Made by a program: the position numbers and the translations under genes
Part shown: positions 1 through 12,135 of the stretch, one piece after another
Layout of the letters: the number at the start of each line of letters is the position of its first letter
Position numbering within the stretch: the stretch's first letter is position 1
Assembly (NCBI GenBank): GCA_963920765.1
Contig: OY987242.1
Span: 7,404,789 to 7,468,788, forward strand
Length of the DNA: 64,000 nt
Source: Ulota crispa
Lineage: Eukaryota > Streptophyta > Bryopsida > Orthotrichales > Orthotrichaceae
Direction of reading: 5' to 3'
The notes under the pieces: generated by a model
What the model was told of the DNA's origin: nothing
What the model saw: the letters and a program-made list of their open reading frames with translations, nothing else
The model's database searches: none

Positions 1-474
1 CGCAATCTTCTTTGATGGATGTAATGTTTGCTTTTGATGAACATTTCATTCACGTTTAAGGGCCAACCTAGCAATACTAACATTTGCCGTAGATGTGTAA
101 TGGACTGGATGAAGCCGCCCTTACAGCCTTAAAATCCGTTGACATCCTGGTAGTTGAATTCCTTTTCATCAAACTTTCAAAAATGCAAGGAGAGCTACTA
201 CGAGTAACTCCAACTAGTAAAGAGGGACCCTGGATCTAGCACTAGTTTTGGCTGGAGAGTTTGAGAGAAACGTGAGTTTCTTTGGTGAAAGCTTGTTGGC
301 AATTTCATTTGCTGTTCTAAGTGCACGTGAATCAGAGTTAGGATGCAAAGTTAAATGTTGGTTGAATGCCACATGCTTCACATCAGTATTTTGGAGCAAC
401 AAGCCTATTGCAATTGTTGTAGGAGGAGATTGACTGATGTATAGTTTCTGAAGTTTTCATGATGATTTTGCAAT
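1..474. other. No supported feature
   Basis: AT-rich sequence with short random open frames only. I see no gene, repeat or structured element here. The last ten bases (465-474) are the left target duplication of the next element. Confidence 0.6.
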
Positions 475-738
475 GGAGAAAGCTACATTGTGAGCAAGGA
501 TCCATGAGTAATTAGCCATGGGCCTAGCTTTTTTATCAAAATGTTAACTTTCACCTGTAAGTATGTACATATGTACATAAGGTCTTGTAACTTTACAATA
601 TATACATTGATCTCTTGAAAAACTTTTTTTTTTTTTAATTTTTCCATTAATTTTGAGTTCAAAATTGATTCCCGCTCACAATAAATTGGCTCACCACTCA
701 TAGGCTCACCATTTTACTCCCACAAAATAGCGTTGTCC
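475..738. mobile_element. T10-1, short inverted-repeat element with 10-bp target duplication
   Basis: The element is flanked on both sides by the same ten bases, ATTTTGCAAT, at 465-474 and 739-748. Its left end begins GGAGAAAGCTACATTGTGAG and its right end, read inverted, begins GGACAACGCTATTTTGTGGG. A second copy lies at 11563-11829 with its own perfect 10-bp duplication. It has no coding capacity. A 9-11 bp duplication fits Mutator-like elements, but the superfamily is an inference. Confidence 0.8.
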
Positions 739-2799
739 ATTTTGCAATGCCATCCTTCCTGTTCATTCTTGTTCCTTCTTCCTTTTTTTAGTGAGAGAAA
801 ATACAAGGGCAAATTTTCAGGTAAGAAGCCAAAGTATTGCGCAATTTTTCCAAACTTTATTCTATGTCTGACAAAGTTTATCTAACCAGAGTAAATGCCA
901 CTTTTTGCATTGTATTTTTGGCAGTTGGAAACTAGCCAAACTAATTGAAATTGTCCAATTCAGCAATAAAGCCAGCATTCACAACTTAGCATTCATGCTT
1001 AGTAGGTTTGTAACTTTTTTTGCAGATGAAGCATATCTTTGCTGTAATCATTGTTAGAAAGTGCACTATGAATTAACATGTTTATGCTAGTTCTAACTAC
1101 TTGAATTTGGAAGAAAATTTAACCAAATTTGTTGACCGATTTTCTTGGAGTGAATGTGACACCAAAAACTGTGTTTCCACACTCACACATGCAATCAAGC
1201 AAGGTATATTTTGAGAGGGGTTTCAAGCTAATTGGAGGATTGGACGCTTGTGGTTTTAACATGGACGACTTTTCTATAGGTAGTACTGGTTGATTGAAAT
1301 ACCAAGTGTCCAAGTAGGAAGTTTGTAATCTAAAGCAATATGTGATTGGTACTTGAAACGTGCTCTAAAAACTTGGAAATTTCAACTATTTTTGTAAAGA
1401 ATCTACCCAAGAAACTGTGAGAATTAGAGTTAATTTTAGCACATTTAGCAATATTTCTAGTAGCTTGAGCTGAAAATCACACTTGAAATCATTGACCTTG
1501 ATGCATGAAACATCGCAATTGATTTCATACCCCATTACATGTGTGGTTCTAATTTTCACTAGTGCTATGAACATCTTAGAAGGAATTCAAGGTTGCAAGA
1601 GTATCATGCAGAGGGCTCAAAAACAGTTGGAGCTTTAAAAGCATTTGTTAATACAGAGGTGCATGTTGGATTTTGGGATGTAATGAAAGTGCAAATTTCA
1701 AGGAGTGAATCTTTTAGAGTTTTTATCATTCCAATTTCAAATATGTATAACTCATTCCACAAGTTCAAAAATTATGAATAAAAATGAATTTGATGCAACT
1801 TCCATTTTCTTTCAATGGAAACTTGCTGGAAATTTTTATAGAAGTATGCATGCTTTCTGAAAGAATGGATGAGTCTTTAAGAGGAAGCTTTAAGCACCTA
1901 GAATTTTATTAGTAAATGTAAAGCTGAGGTGATTGACTACATAACATTACAATGTTTGACTTACAAACAAACAACCAAACAATAATCAAATTATTGTACA
2001 CTCTATTACATCAAGTTATTTGTGGCAATGGATGTTAGATCAAACAAATGATTAACTTCACATAATCACAGTACATTGTCTCCAATGACTTGAAAGAACC
2101 TATGTTCAAAAAAGAGTGAAGTGGTGAAAACTATTGAACAATGCAATGGATTTTGAAAATAAAGGATCTATAATCAATTGTAAAATTCTAAAAGGTGTGG
2201 AAACTAATGCGAGAGCAAAAATAAACTTTGCAAATATTAATTGGTTCTCTTTCAATATAGCTAGTATTTTGCAAGTTATGACAATGTTGTAATGCCACAT
2301 GATTGGAGAGCATCCAAAGTTGGAAGCAAGCTTGGGGCTATGCATGGACTGAAATAATGGTATCTCTTAATTCAATTTTGGATAAATAAAAAGGATACCA
2401 CGTCTTCATAGGGTATAAAGCTATGCAATGTTCAATTCTTACTAAGAATCCAACAAAAATGAGTAGTTTAAGTTCGTGAGTAATAGTTCTATTGCATCGC
2501 ACAATTCAAATTTGTCCAAATTTTAGTTTAAAACCAACAAGCTAATATGTTAATAAAAAATTTAAGGAAAATACCAAAAGATTAAGTTTAGAAGACAAAA
2601 TAGGTGGCAATCGAGGACAAACCAGGGCATTCTTGTGAGAAGTGAAAACAATTACTAAGATATGTTTGAATCTAGACCACGTTGGTGCCACTCTTCCACC
2701 TTGCACACCAACAGTTGGCTATAAGGTAGCAGCATCCATAAGCGTTGCGTCCCCATGCCCGTCACCTGACAGTGGCAAGGCTAATTAATAAAAATACAA
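739..2799. other. Intergenic, nothing recognised
   Basis: About 2 kb of AT-rich DNA. Open frames are short and without recognisable motifs, and I found no clear inverted or tandem repeat. Confidence 0.5.
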
Positions 2800-2862
2800 A
2801 TGGTTATGGGTGACTAAGTGATGGTTATGGGTGATGAAGTGATGGTTGTGGGTGACTAGCAT
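2800..2862. repeat. Tandem repeat, 21-bp unit x3
   Basis: Three consecutive copies of a unit beginning ATGGTTATGGGTGACTAAG, at 2800-2820, 2821-2841 and 2842-2862, differing at a few positions. Confidence 0.85.
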
Positions 2863-3804
2863 AAAGTTTTGAGTACCATCTCACTATTTAAGAACCAACA
2901 AGTCTTGTGATTAGCATCTCTTACACATGATTCTTACAATTTCAGTGATTTTGGACTTTGAAAAATCTTTATGAACAAATGCTTGCAGTTGGAACCTTGA
3001 AATTGATGCCAGTATTTTTGATTTCCATTTCCTAACACATAGTATTTTTTTCAAAGTTAGTCAATTATTTTACCTACTCCAAAACCCTTATTTCCAAGCT
3101 TATGGGCGCGCCTACCAAATGTAGAAGGGTGTAATCAAAGCATTCAAAATGATGATCCTCTGCCTTCACAAAAACCCTTGCTAACTGCTGAAAAAACTCC
3201 CACGTCTTTCACACTATATTGAAAAGTATGACATGTTTATTCACTTATGATTTTTTTGTGTTCCTCAACATCGAGAGGCCTGTCGATATTTTGTATAGCT
3301 TACATCTCTCAGTATTTTACAATCATCTTTTGTTCTTTCTTAACAAACGCAGTTTTTGAATTATTTCTTGTTTTCTATCCACTGTGAATAATCCATAAGT
3401 AATTATGAATGGCATAAAAGATATCAGAGTGATGATTATTTGTAAGGTTTGCACTCTTCGTGTGCCTATTTCTTGCCAATGTTCAAAGAACAGATTCTTT
3501 TCGGCGCAATTATAAATTGTACAATGCATGCAATATGCATATCCTCATCTCTGAAACTTGGATTCTTTGAGTAAGAGTAACCTGCATGCTCTCGTCAGTG
3601 CACCATTTGTATTCACATGCCAGACGGACATACCAATCATTTAAAGTGATTTTATCATTAGAATCCTTGACTACTGACTCTAGAGTTGAGATTCAGTTTG
3701 AACTGAAAATAATTTACTGAAACGTGGTCACAAGAGATTGGTCCTTACTGAGGATGCCACTTGTAAAAAAGGTCGCCAGGTACGGTTATGAAATCGGCCG
3801 GGGT
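2863..3804. other. Intergenic, nothing recognised
   Basis: AT-rich sequence without a convincing gene or repeat. Open frames are under 70 codons and match no family I know. Confidence 0.5.
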
Positions 3805-3995
3805 GAACTAAAACCCCCTCATTGCCCTCAGCTCGGTTCACTGCACATACGTCGATGTGGAGCCAGGGTGGAAAAAAAGTTCTGATTTTTCACCCATCAC
3901 AGAAATGTAATATATGTAAGAGTTTAGATATTTACCGGGGCTTTTGAATTCATATTTGATTCAGAAACTTTATAATAGTCTAGAGTCATTAACGG

Positions 3996-4744
3996 TTAAC
4001 TCCTAAAGCCTTGAACAACATTTTAGCCTTGAACAATGTCTTTTTTTTTTGCAACATAGCAATTTTAGGCAGCTCACTACAAATGAGTTTTTTATTTTTT
4101 TTCTTTGAAATTTTCACACTTGATGTGCCCAAGGAGTAACTTTAAGACCCAAAAAATTTCATAGCTTTTGACTACATGGTTCAAAAGTTATCGCATGATA
4201 TGTAGTTTTCTTTGCTCAATAGATGGCCTGAGCAACTCAGAAAAATTTCTTTAAAATTACATGTTTTATATTAAAAAAATTGGAGTTGGTTTTTTAGATT
4301 TATAAATACATGGGAAGCTTTGAATCATCCAATTTCAATTAATGAGATGAGAGTCATGAGGAGTTTCAATTTGCGGACAGTTTTGAGAAACCCCATACCT
4401 ACCAGCAAACTGAAACTCCTCATAACTTTCATCTCATTAATAAAAATTGAACGATTCAAAGCTTCCCATGTATATATAAATCTAAGGAACCAATTCCAAA
4501 AAACTTTAAAAAATATGATTTTTAAAGAAGTATTTTGAGGTGCCTAGGTTGCCTGCCAAGCAAAGAAAACTACATCATGCAATAAATTTTGAACCACAAA
4601 GTCAAAAGCTATAAAATTGTTGGGCCTTAAAGCTACTCCTTGGACACATCATGTGTGAAAATTTTAAAGAAAGAAAATTAAAAAAACCTATTTGTAGTGA
4701 GCTGTTAGTTGCCAAAAACCACCACAAAAGGCTTTAGGGGTTAA
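3996..4744. mobile_element. PBL-1, TTAA-bounded foldback element
   Basis: The element is a 749-bp near-palindrome: almost the whole left half is repeated inverted in the right half, with the centre near 4385. It starts TTAACTCCTAAAGCC and ends GGCTTTAGGGGTTAA, with TTAA at both borders. The arms contain the core AAGCTTTGAATCATCCAATT, which is shared by PBL-4, PBL-10, PBL-12 and PBL-14. There is no coding capacity, so any transposase must act in trans. The TTAA target with a CCC(C)T terminus resembles piggyBac elements. Confidence 0.8.
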
Positions 4745-5151
4745 CCCATTAACGTTTGGTCAACCAGTTCTTGATCAATTTTGACTCTTATCAGTTTATA
4801 GAGAGAGCATGTCAAGGAATTTGATGACATGGCAATGGGGATAGGTCTTGGGAATTGGAAAGTGAAGAGTTTAGTACAATAACCAGGCCAATCTAAGGTG
4901 GCATGTGGCTAGAGGGTTAAAAATTTAAAAGAGTACCGGCTAAAAATAAACCAATAAATGCAAAAAGACCGCCATAACAACTAAAGAGTGAACATAATTC
5001 ATGAAGCATAACACTGAACCTTGCAAGACACTTCCATCTGTATGGTCAGATCTATGGTAGACATATGTATTCAATAGTTTTAAAATTTGCCCCAAATGGC
5101 CATACAAAGGATTGCCCACCCCAGAATTGACCATAGATGTTAATGGGTTAA
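4741..5151. mobile_element. PBL-2, TTAA-bounded element abutting PBL-1
   Basis: Left end TTAACCCATTAACGTTTGG and inverted right end TTAACCCATTAACATCTATGG, both bordered by TTAA. The left TTAA is the same four bases as the right border of PBL-1, so one element inserted at the edge of the other. No coding capacity. Confidence 0.55.
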
Positions 5152-5305
5152 GGAAGATATCACAAAACAATGCCAAAATAGAGGTCAATTGTTACTTTAT
5201 CCTTGTCTGTAAAAAATGTTGAGTTTTTCCACCCTAACCCCACATCAACATATGTGCAGTAAAGTGAGCTCAGAGCCTTTTGCCTAGATGAATGGGGTTG
5301 AGGAA

Positions 5306-6045
5306 TTTACTTATTGAACATACATGTACGTTGACCAAGGTGGAAAAGTTCCGCATTTCTACAAACAAGGGCACAAGCAATAAGTTGCCTCCTATTTTGG
5401 CATTGTTCAATTGTATCTCCTTTGTAGTTTCAGACTACAACCCCTAAATGATGTTCTTGTTTTGTATACAAACTTTTGTATTATATACAAATGGGCTATT
5501 TGGATAGCACATGAGTCCCATGGGAGTTGTAAATTTGAGGTCAAGCCATAAACATACTACTAGTCAACTAGGATATTTTGGGGATTTTTGGCATTTGTCA
5601 TAAAGTCATTTCTTGAAGTATTAAATAATTCTAATACAAATATAGACAACACTTTTGGTAGACAACATTCTTCAAGGGTTAAGATCTTTGAATCCAAATG
5701 CAAACTCAAGACTTCTAAGTTCAATCTCCCAATGGTAAATTTTCAAACTCTCAGAATTTTTTAAATGTGAAAATGAGAAAAAATTTCACCTTGGCCCCAC
5801 AAATTCATAAAGCATTTGATATAGCTCCCAGCTTATTCATCCAAGCAAGGGGTAATGAGGGGCTCAATTCACCTTGGCTTATGAAATATGGCTTGGTTTA
5901 TTGCACATATGTCAATGTGGTACCAAAAAGGAAAATCTTAGCTTTTCATTAGAAACTAGGATAATAATTTGCCTCCTATTTTTACCTTGAAGTTAAATGT
6001 CATTGGTAAAGTCAGGGTCTAAAATCAAGGTTCCCTTTTTATTTA
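5306..6045. repeat. Intergenic with two diverged dispersed-repeat pieces
   Basis: Pieces at about 5330-5400 and 5890-5970 are related to each other, to the arms of FB-1 and to about 52570-52660. They share a pattern of a wobbling ACATATGT-like motif, then CCAAGGTGGAAAA, then AATTTGCCTCCTATTTT. No gene is visible. Confidence 0.4.
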
Positions 6046-6652
6046 GGTCAGGGTAGAGCAACATGCACCCAAGAATATAAGCACGTAAGGAAAGTTTGGA
6101 GAAAATTGGATAGAATCAATGATGTGTGCACATTCATCCATATAATTTACTAATACTTGTTACTTTCACCCATATTTTAGCAAACCTTGTGATTGCTTGG
6201 GGCGGGATTTAACAATTTCATCCACTTTTTCACCCAATTTTTTAGTGTAATGATAGCTAGTGTCAAATTGAGGTAAGATTTAGGCAAAATTTTACCAAGA
6301 AAAAAACCGTGCCTAAAATGCGTCTATGTGGAAATCATGTGTGTTCTTTGTCACTACTACCCTTCTAATTTTGTGTGGTGCAAGCAAGGTTTTTTTCTTG
6401 GCAAATTTTTACCTAAATTTCACTTGAATATGTCAATGTCAACCATTAAACTAAGAAATTTGGATGAAAAAATGGATGAAATTGCCAAAATCCTCCCTAT
6501 GCAAATACTTAGTTTTTTAAATTTTAGATGAAAATAGCTAATATTAGTAAACTTATTGGATGAATGTGCACACTTCATTCATCCTTTCCACTTTTAGCCG
6601 ATTTTTCCTTACCTTGATTGTATTCTTGGGTGCGCGTCGCTCTACCCTGACC
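6046..6652. mobile_element. FB-2, inverted-repeat element of about 607 bp
   Basis: The left end GGTCAGGGTAGAGCAACATG is matched inverted at the right end (GGTCAGGGTAGAGCGACGCG), and the similarity continues through CACCCAAGAAT and well into the arms, including inverted copies of AAATTTTTACC and GTGTGCACATTCATCCA. A related right half lies at about 20289-20472. No target duplication is clear and there is no coding capacity. Confidence 0.65.
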
Positions 6653-6825
6653 AAAACAAACAAACAAATGACAAACCCCTATGTGCAAGAAGAAGAGAAC
6701 TGTTTCTGAGCCCTAAAGTGGGAGCCATCTCCTGGCTAGATCACCCATCTTTCCAATATGAAGGACATACAAGAATGCAAACCTGTCAACATGGGCAATA
6801 ATGCAATCATCCGCAACAACTACGC

Positions 6826-7121
6826 TGAGTATTGCGTTTAGGTTGCCCCACACTAATTTCTTGACGTTTCACACTATTTAAATATTTATCGTTGCTACAA
6901 TACTTTTCATCAAAAATTGCTGTAGCAAACCATTTTTAGAGGGCCTATCAACAACAATGAAGTTGAAAAAAGACAAACTAGTGACTTCCAAGTCATAAAC
7001 CATTTGAAATCTAAATTTTTAGTGAGTTGCATAGGCTTCCAAGTGACCAAGTGATGAGTCATGCGGTAACTCACCAAGATAAGGCAATCTAATTGTCAAG
7101 GCAACCTAAATGTGATATTCA
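6826..7121. mobile_element. AA-1, short inverted-repeat element
   Basis: Left end TGAGTATTGCGTTTAGGTTG and inverted right end TGAATATCACATTTAGGTTG. Related copies are AA-2 (49577-50209) and AA-3 (55720-56024), with fragments near 60221-60239 and 63116-63172. The internal segment around AAATCTAAA corresponds to the site where L3 inserted in AA-2, so AA-1 shows the approximate empty site. Superfamily not assigned. Confidence 0.65.
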
Positions 7122-7549
7122 GTACTCATCAAGACACCCAAAAAAAAAATCCCACGTTTTAAAATAACCCAAGAATATCGTCTAAGCTTATATGCTCCAT
7201 TAATGGGAAAATGAAAAAAAAATCAGATCAGCCATTCTGGACTAAAAACTGCTCAGTTTTGACAGGTTTTTGATCAATCTACAAGCCAGTAGGAAAACTA
7301 AGGAAGAAAATGCTATCACGGGTCATCCAAACTTCAAAAAATTCTTGTTAGCAATATGTCGGAAATAATAGCTATTTGCTAGAACTGATAGCCTTGACGA
7401 GATTCTTGGAGAGACCCCAAGCGATAAAAACATTAAAAATTAGAAAAGAAAGAATGGCAGGTTCAAACGTTAGCATTATTCCAGTAGAGTACGACATGCT
7501 CATTACAAATAACTGAATGGTGCATTGTGGTAGGATATATAGCAACTTT
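7122..7549. other. Intergenic, nothing recognised
   Basis: AT-rich sequence. A 109-codon open frame on the - strand overlaps the end of this stretch and the next repeat. It resembles no family I know and lies largely in repetitive DNA. Confidence 0.4.
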
Positions 7550-8060
7550 TTAAACCCCTCAACGGCGAAGGGGACACACGTCCTCTGCATGCCAAAAAAG
7601 TGATCTGCAGGATGAGAAAAAGTTGTTTTCATTTTATTGTGATCATGAACACATGATCCATCATTGAATGCAAAAACAACAATCTCACCAAATTCACTCA
7701 TATTTTTGGGTAACTCAAATTGTAGGAAGATTTAAAGGTACATTGTTAGGTTCCATGTAATGGGAAGAACTGGCACCTAGTTCAAAACTAGTCAGTTGAA
7801 TAGAGGAAAATTTGTTTGAACTTTGTAAACATTTGCTAAAAACCGGTTAAAAGTCTAAAAAAATATTTATAGTATGAAATAGAGAAAAAAACTAGAATAG
7901 TTCCTTGATAAACCGGCTGAATATAGGAATTGAAGAAAATCAACCAGTTAAACTCAAATATTTCTCAAATAATAGTCCCATAATGTCCTTCTTGCAATTT
8001 TCATGAAGGCACCATGCATTGTTGACTTTTGCAACTTTTGAAAACAATATTATAATGTGT
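7550..8060. repeat. Dispersed repeat related to 13674-13975 (copy 1)
   Basis: Begins TTAAACCCCTCAACGGCG, a degenerate version of the PBL terminus. It shares AACACATGATCCATCATTGA, CTCATATTTTTGGGTAAC and CAATTTTCATGAAGGC with the copy at 13674, in the same order and orientation. This copy carries about 200 bases of extra sequence in the middle (about 7760-7975). No right terminus is clear. Confidence 0.5.
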
Positions 8061-8333
8061 GGGCACTTGTCACATTTCTATAGAATAATGTAAAACATTA
8101 TAGAACAACGTAAAGGGGCTAATTGCTATGAGAGCATCTCCTGCAACCCTCCAAATGTCTAGGTCCCTCCAATTCCTCTCTGTCTGTTTTAGAGGGAATG
8201 GCCACTTGTATCCCCAATAGTGCAACTCACTAAGTATAGTGTCAACAAATCATAAGTCAAACAACTTTCAAAAGCAATAAAGTAAGCTATGATCACCATA
8301 AAATATAGCTTGTAGAGGGTTAAGAGTCCCCTT

Positions 8334-9202
8334 TTAACCCCTAAACCACAAAAATTTGTTCAACAATCACTTGAAAGTTTGGGCAAGTTCCTATGAAGTC
8401 AAATTTTGGCGGATGTTTCTAAAATTTGGAGACAAAGTGCACACAATGAATACCTTTGTGTGAAAAAAAAAAAAACCCTCCAATCAGATGCTAGAGTAAA
8501 AATTATGGAGGAAAAAGTTATGCTGCCCAAAAGAATTTAGGCACCTTGAGCAATTTGGGCATCTTTGGAGATTCTTATGCTAAAACTCTCATCAACTTTT
8601 GAAGTTTGGCATGAATGTAACTAATAAAATGTTGTGCACAATTGTCAAAAACAAATTTTGAGCTCACAAATCACAATCTAAGAGGAGTCAAACTTTGTTA
8701 ACTATGTCTACACAATTTCAAGAAAAAATAGTTTCTTCTAACTTTAGGCCCTATTATCTTGCATTCCATAAATTCAAAGTTCTTGAAACTTTTTTTTCAT
8801 GTTTCAAATGTTTGCTTCTAACTTTTCATCATTCAAAGTTCAAATAAAAAACTTCTTCATTGCACAAGAAATCATGAAAAAATGATTAGTGTATTGCCAA
8901 TTCACTTAACCCCCTTGCATTGCAGGGTGATTTAGAATAAGCTAGATTCTATATTGCTTCTGAAATTTGTCATGAGTGAACCTAACATCATATACTTGTA
9001 AATGGTCAAAAATCTTGTTTTTGTGTAGAGCAAAATTTTCACTTTAGGAGGGCTCAAAGTCTGCTGACCTTGTTTTGCAAAAATGAAAAAAAGTTATTTT
9101 TCTCACTTCAAACATTACAACCTTACAATCTACAAGGTCAATATGCTGAACTTTTTTTCACACATTACCTTACTTGTATATTACACTTATATATGGTTGA
9201 AA

Positions 9203-9281
<79 letters not shown>

Positions 9282-9359
9282 AATTTTAAATAAATCATCA
9301 AAAAATATCAGTTTTGGTCATATTTTTCTTTGTAACACTCTTTGGGCTTTAGGGGTTAA
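8334..9359. mobile_element. PBL-3, TTAA-bounded element inside PIF-1
   Basis: Starts TTAACCCCTAAACCACAAA and ends GGGCTTTAGGGGTTAA, with TTAA at both borders. Unlike PBL-1 it is not a full-length palindrome, and it holds a long TA microsatellite near its right end. No transposase-like frame is present. Confidence 0.65.
9206..9279. repeat. TA dinucleotide microsatellite
   Basis: About 37 uninterrupted TA units inside PBL-3. The Tyr-Ile open frames across it are an artefact of the repeat. Confidence 0.95.
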
Positions 9360-9453
9360 ATATGAAGGGGAAGGTAAGTGTAAATACCAACATTACTAAA
9401 ATCAATTGCTTTTCATCCATAAAGAAACGGGCTTTGGACAGCAGGAGACGCTC

Positions 9454-10561
9454 TGACAAGTACAACCTTTAGGGATTAACACAACAATAAAATCTGCATT
9501 TGGGGAGTCTTTTCATAAAACTTAGTGGACTTCCACTTTTGTTTGAGTTTCCTCAGTTTTTTATTTTTTTTAACCCTACAACGACCATAGGGCATAGTAT
9601 ATTTGCTGACTTATAATTGTCATTTGCTACCAATAAGATATTATAATTTGGGATTTCAAGTAGCTCACTAGAACCGCATTGATATATTCTCCAACTTCTT
9701 TGTTAGTCTCAAATGTAGTAGAGGTGTGGATCCATTCCAAATATAAGAAATACACCCTATATTGTACTGGTCGTAAAGGGCCTTTTGGTTGTTTGAGGGC
9801 TAATCAGTTGTGTCCTAGGTATGTCTTTTTTGGTCAATCAATGGCCTCTTAAATTTTTATACTCAGTGCTTTCCTAAGTTTAAAAAATTGGTTTGGTGAA
9901 AATCCAAGTTTTAATGTTTTATACTAGCTAGGATTCTTATTGTACTTTTAAAGGGTTTTTATTGCCCATTTCTAATGCTCAAAGATCTTTTGCTAGATTT
10001 GAACCAAGGCAAGCCCCACTATTTATGTCCAAGGATTTAATTTTTCATAAAATGATATGATCCCAAGTTGGGAGTACACACTTTTTTGGAGTCTAATTAG
10101 TACATTAGAAAGATATTCATGTCAAATTTTGGTACATGAAAATTTCTCAAAAATAAATTTATAACTACATTTGAACTCAAGGTCAAATACCTTTTGTATT
10201 CAAATAGTGATATCTAAATTTGGTAGCATTTTTCCAAATATAATTGCATCTTAAATTAGATTATCAAAATTTTAAATAGCCTCCTCAAAGCAATTCTTAG
10301 TAATGTTTCTTGATTCTTTGATGCAAGTTCATACATAATCCTAGTTTTTATCAAAATTTGGATAACTTGTGCCCATTTACTAGTAAGAGTATTAACATAT
10401 TGAACTTGCCCAATTTAGCAAACCAAAATTAGTTAAGATAGCATGTTTAAAGACTAAGGCTCCAAATGATCATGTTCCTCAAAAGATAGGTTTGACTTAG
10501 GCTTTAACCTTCATGTTTTGCCTAGAATGAATAAATAAATGATTTGCTTTTGAAGTAAAAT
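9454..10561. other. Intergenic with two solo PBL-type ends
   Basis: No gene recognised. CCTTTAGGGATTAA ending at 9479 looks like a PBL right terminus, and TTAACCCTACAACGACCATAG near 9569 looks like a PBL left terminus, but neither has a convincing partner. Confidence 0.4.
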
Positions 10562-11175
10562 TTTGAACCCTCCAAAAGGCCCTTAATCTCTCAAGACCCA
10601 AGCAATGTATTTTGGCATTTTGGTGATTTTGGGCATGTCACTACAAACGGGTTTTGCATTTGGTTTTTTTTTTTTAAATTTTCACACATGAAGTACCCAA
10701 GGAGTAGCTTTAAGGCCCAATATTTTTCATAACTTTTGACTACATGGTTCAAAAGTTATTGCATGATCTATTGTTTTCTTTGCTTGTCATGGCAACCCAG
10801 GCAGCTCAAAAACTTAATTAAAATTTACATTTCAAGTTTTTGTTTTTGTTTTTTTAAATTGGTTCTTTAGATCTATATATAGGTTAGAAGCTTTGAATCA
10901 TTCAATTTTCATTAATAAGGTGAAAGTTCTGAGAAGTTTTAGTTTCCATATAGGTATGGTTTTGAGAGACTTCACACCTACCTAGAAACTAAGACTTCTC
11001 ATAACATTCATTTTATTAATGGAAATTGAATGGTTCAAAGCTAAAGTTTTTCCCACAAATACTTCCCATAGTTTAGGGCAAGATCATTTTTTTTCCTACC
11101 TTTGTACTCATTCCCCAAAAGTAACAACTTTCAATAACTTTCACAGAAAAAGGGCTTGATCCTTTGGGGGTTAAG
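10562..11175. mobile_element. PBL-4, degenerate and rearranged foldback copy
   Basis: The left arm and centre match PBL-1 and PBL-12 (AAGCTTTGAATCATTCAATT, then the inverted partner up to about 11041). The right arm then stops abruptly and is replaced by about 130 bases that match the right end of PBL-5 (about 16304-16468, with CCCATAGTTTAGGGCAAGATC). Borders are degenerate: TTGAACCCTCCAAAAGG on the left and CCTTTGGGGGTTAAG on the right. It looks like a chimera of two subfamilies. Confidence 0.6.
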
Positions 11176-11562
11176 AAGGTAGGAAAATCTCTTGACCACA
11201 AACAAGTTTTCAAGTTGATTTACAACATTTTAAAACTCTATTTAGCCCATTTCTTCATCTCCAAGTATGATTTTGGTTAAATATCCGTACAACTAGTTTC
11301 CCCAAACCATACTTTTATAGTAAAAAGTGCATCCGCTATCTTTTGGTTTATTTGAGCAATTATCAAAGACAAATAATTACCTAACATGCAACTCAAGGTC
11401 GGTTCTCCCTAGATATTTCCGCAGATATGTTGCATGCATGATTGGAGCTGGTTGACAAGGATTTGTCAGAGCAGAGCTCATAAGCTTACAAGCTCCAGTT
11501 TGCCGCCTTTCATAACCGCCTTGACCCAGGATGGCACAGTGGTACTAGTGTGAATGTAGTAC
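11176..11562. other. Intergenic, nothing recognised
   Basis: No gene or repeat seen. The last ten bases (11553-11562, AATGTAGTAC) are the left target duplication of the next element. Confidence 0.5.
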
Positions 11563-11829
11563 GGACGATGCTATTTCATGAGCATAGAATGGTGAGCATA
11601 GAATGGTGAGCCTGTGAGCGGTGAGTTAAGATTTGGTGAGCAAGAATCAATTTTGATCTCAAAATCAATGAAAATTTTTTTTTTAAAAAGTTTGTTAGAA
11701 GATAAAGGTTTAAAATGTATAATTATAAGGTCCTATGTACATAATTATAAATGAAATTGAGTATTTTGAAAAAAATCTTTGCTCACGGCTCACGGCTCAT
11801 AGATTCCTACTCACAAAATAGCATTTCCC
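11563..11829. mobile_element. T10-2, inverted-repeat element with perfect 10-bp duplication
   Basis: Flanked by AATGTAGTAC at 11553-11562 and 11830-11839. Left end GGACGATGCTATTTCATGAG, inverted right end GGGAAATGCTATTTTGTGAG. Near the left end a short unit, GAGCATAGAATGGT, is duplicated in tandem. It is a second copy of T10-1 (475-738), sharing the GCTATTT...GTGAG terminus and the run of T in the middle. Confidence 0.85.
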
Positions 11830-12135
11830 AATGTAGTACATAGCTTGAGGGAGTACTAGGACCTTTGATTCCTTGTTGAATTTCGTGTAATCTTACTACC
11901 AGTGGAGAGAATCTTATATTCAATCTTGTGCATGATTTTGGTATGAATTAGTTAGTTGGTGAAAGTCAGTCAATTTGTTTTTGGTTTTCTAAACATGCAC
12001 TCTGTGGAAACAAAAAAAATGGATAGAGCCATCCCTGTGTACTTTGCATGTTTGTTTATTCAACCAGCTTCTATTTGAAACATTCACCTGAAATATGGCA
12101 AATCTCATGCTTACCTGAGAGGGACTTTAGAATAT

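Larger units (their letters stand above)
3805..5305. mobile_element. FB-1, inverted-repeat element interrupted by PBL-1 and PBL-2
   Basis: The segment at about 3808-3880 (core CACTGCACATACGTCGATGT) reappears inverted at about 5210-5303, including the neighbouring CCACCCT and GAGCT motifs. Nearly all the sequence between the two arms is taken up by PBL-1 and PBL-2, so those inserted into a pre-existing foldback element. Related pieces occur around 5330-5400, 5890-5970 and 52570-52660. The exact ends and any target duplication are not clear. Confidence 0.5.
8132..9453. mobile_element. PIF-1, 3-bp-TSD element carrying PBL-3
   Basis: Left end GAGCATCTCCTGCAACCC and inverted right end GAGCGTCTCCTGCTGTCC, flanked by TGA at 8129-8131 and 9454-9456. 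Removing PBL-3 (8334-9359) leaves an element of about 300 bp. The terminus matches that of PIF-3. A 3-bp duplication and GGGCATCTCC-like ends fit PIF/Harbinger (Tourist) MITEs, which is the inferred class. Confidence 0.65.

Noticed and set aside
7372..7701. 109-codon - strand frame
   Set aside because: Lies largely within a dispersed repeat whose other copy at 13674 does not preserve the frame; no known domain.
9070..9289. Open frames rich in Tyr-Ile over the TA repeat
   Set aside because: They are translations of a TA microsatellite inside PBL-3.
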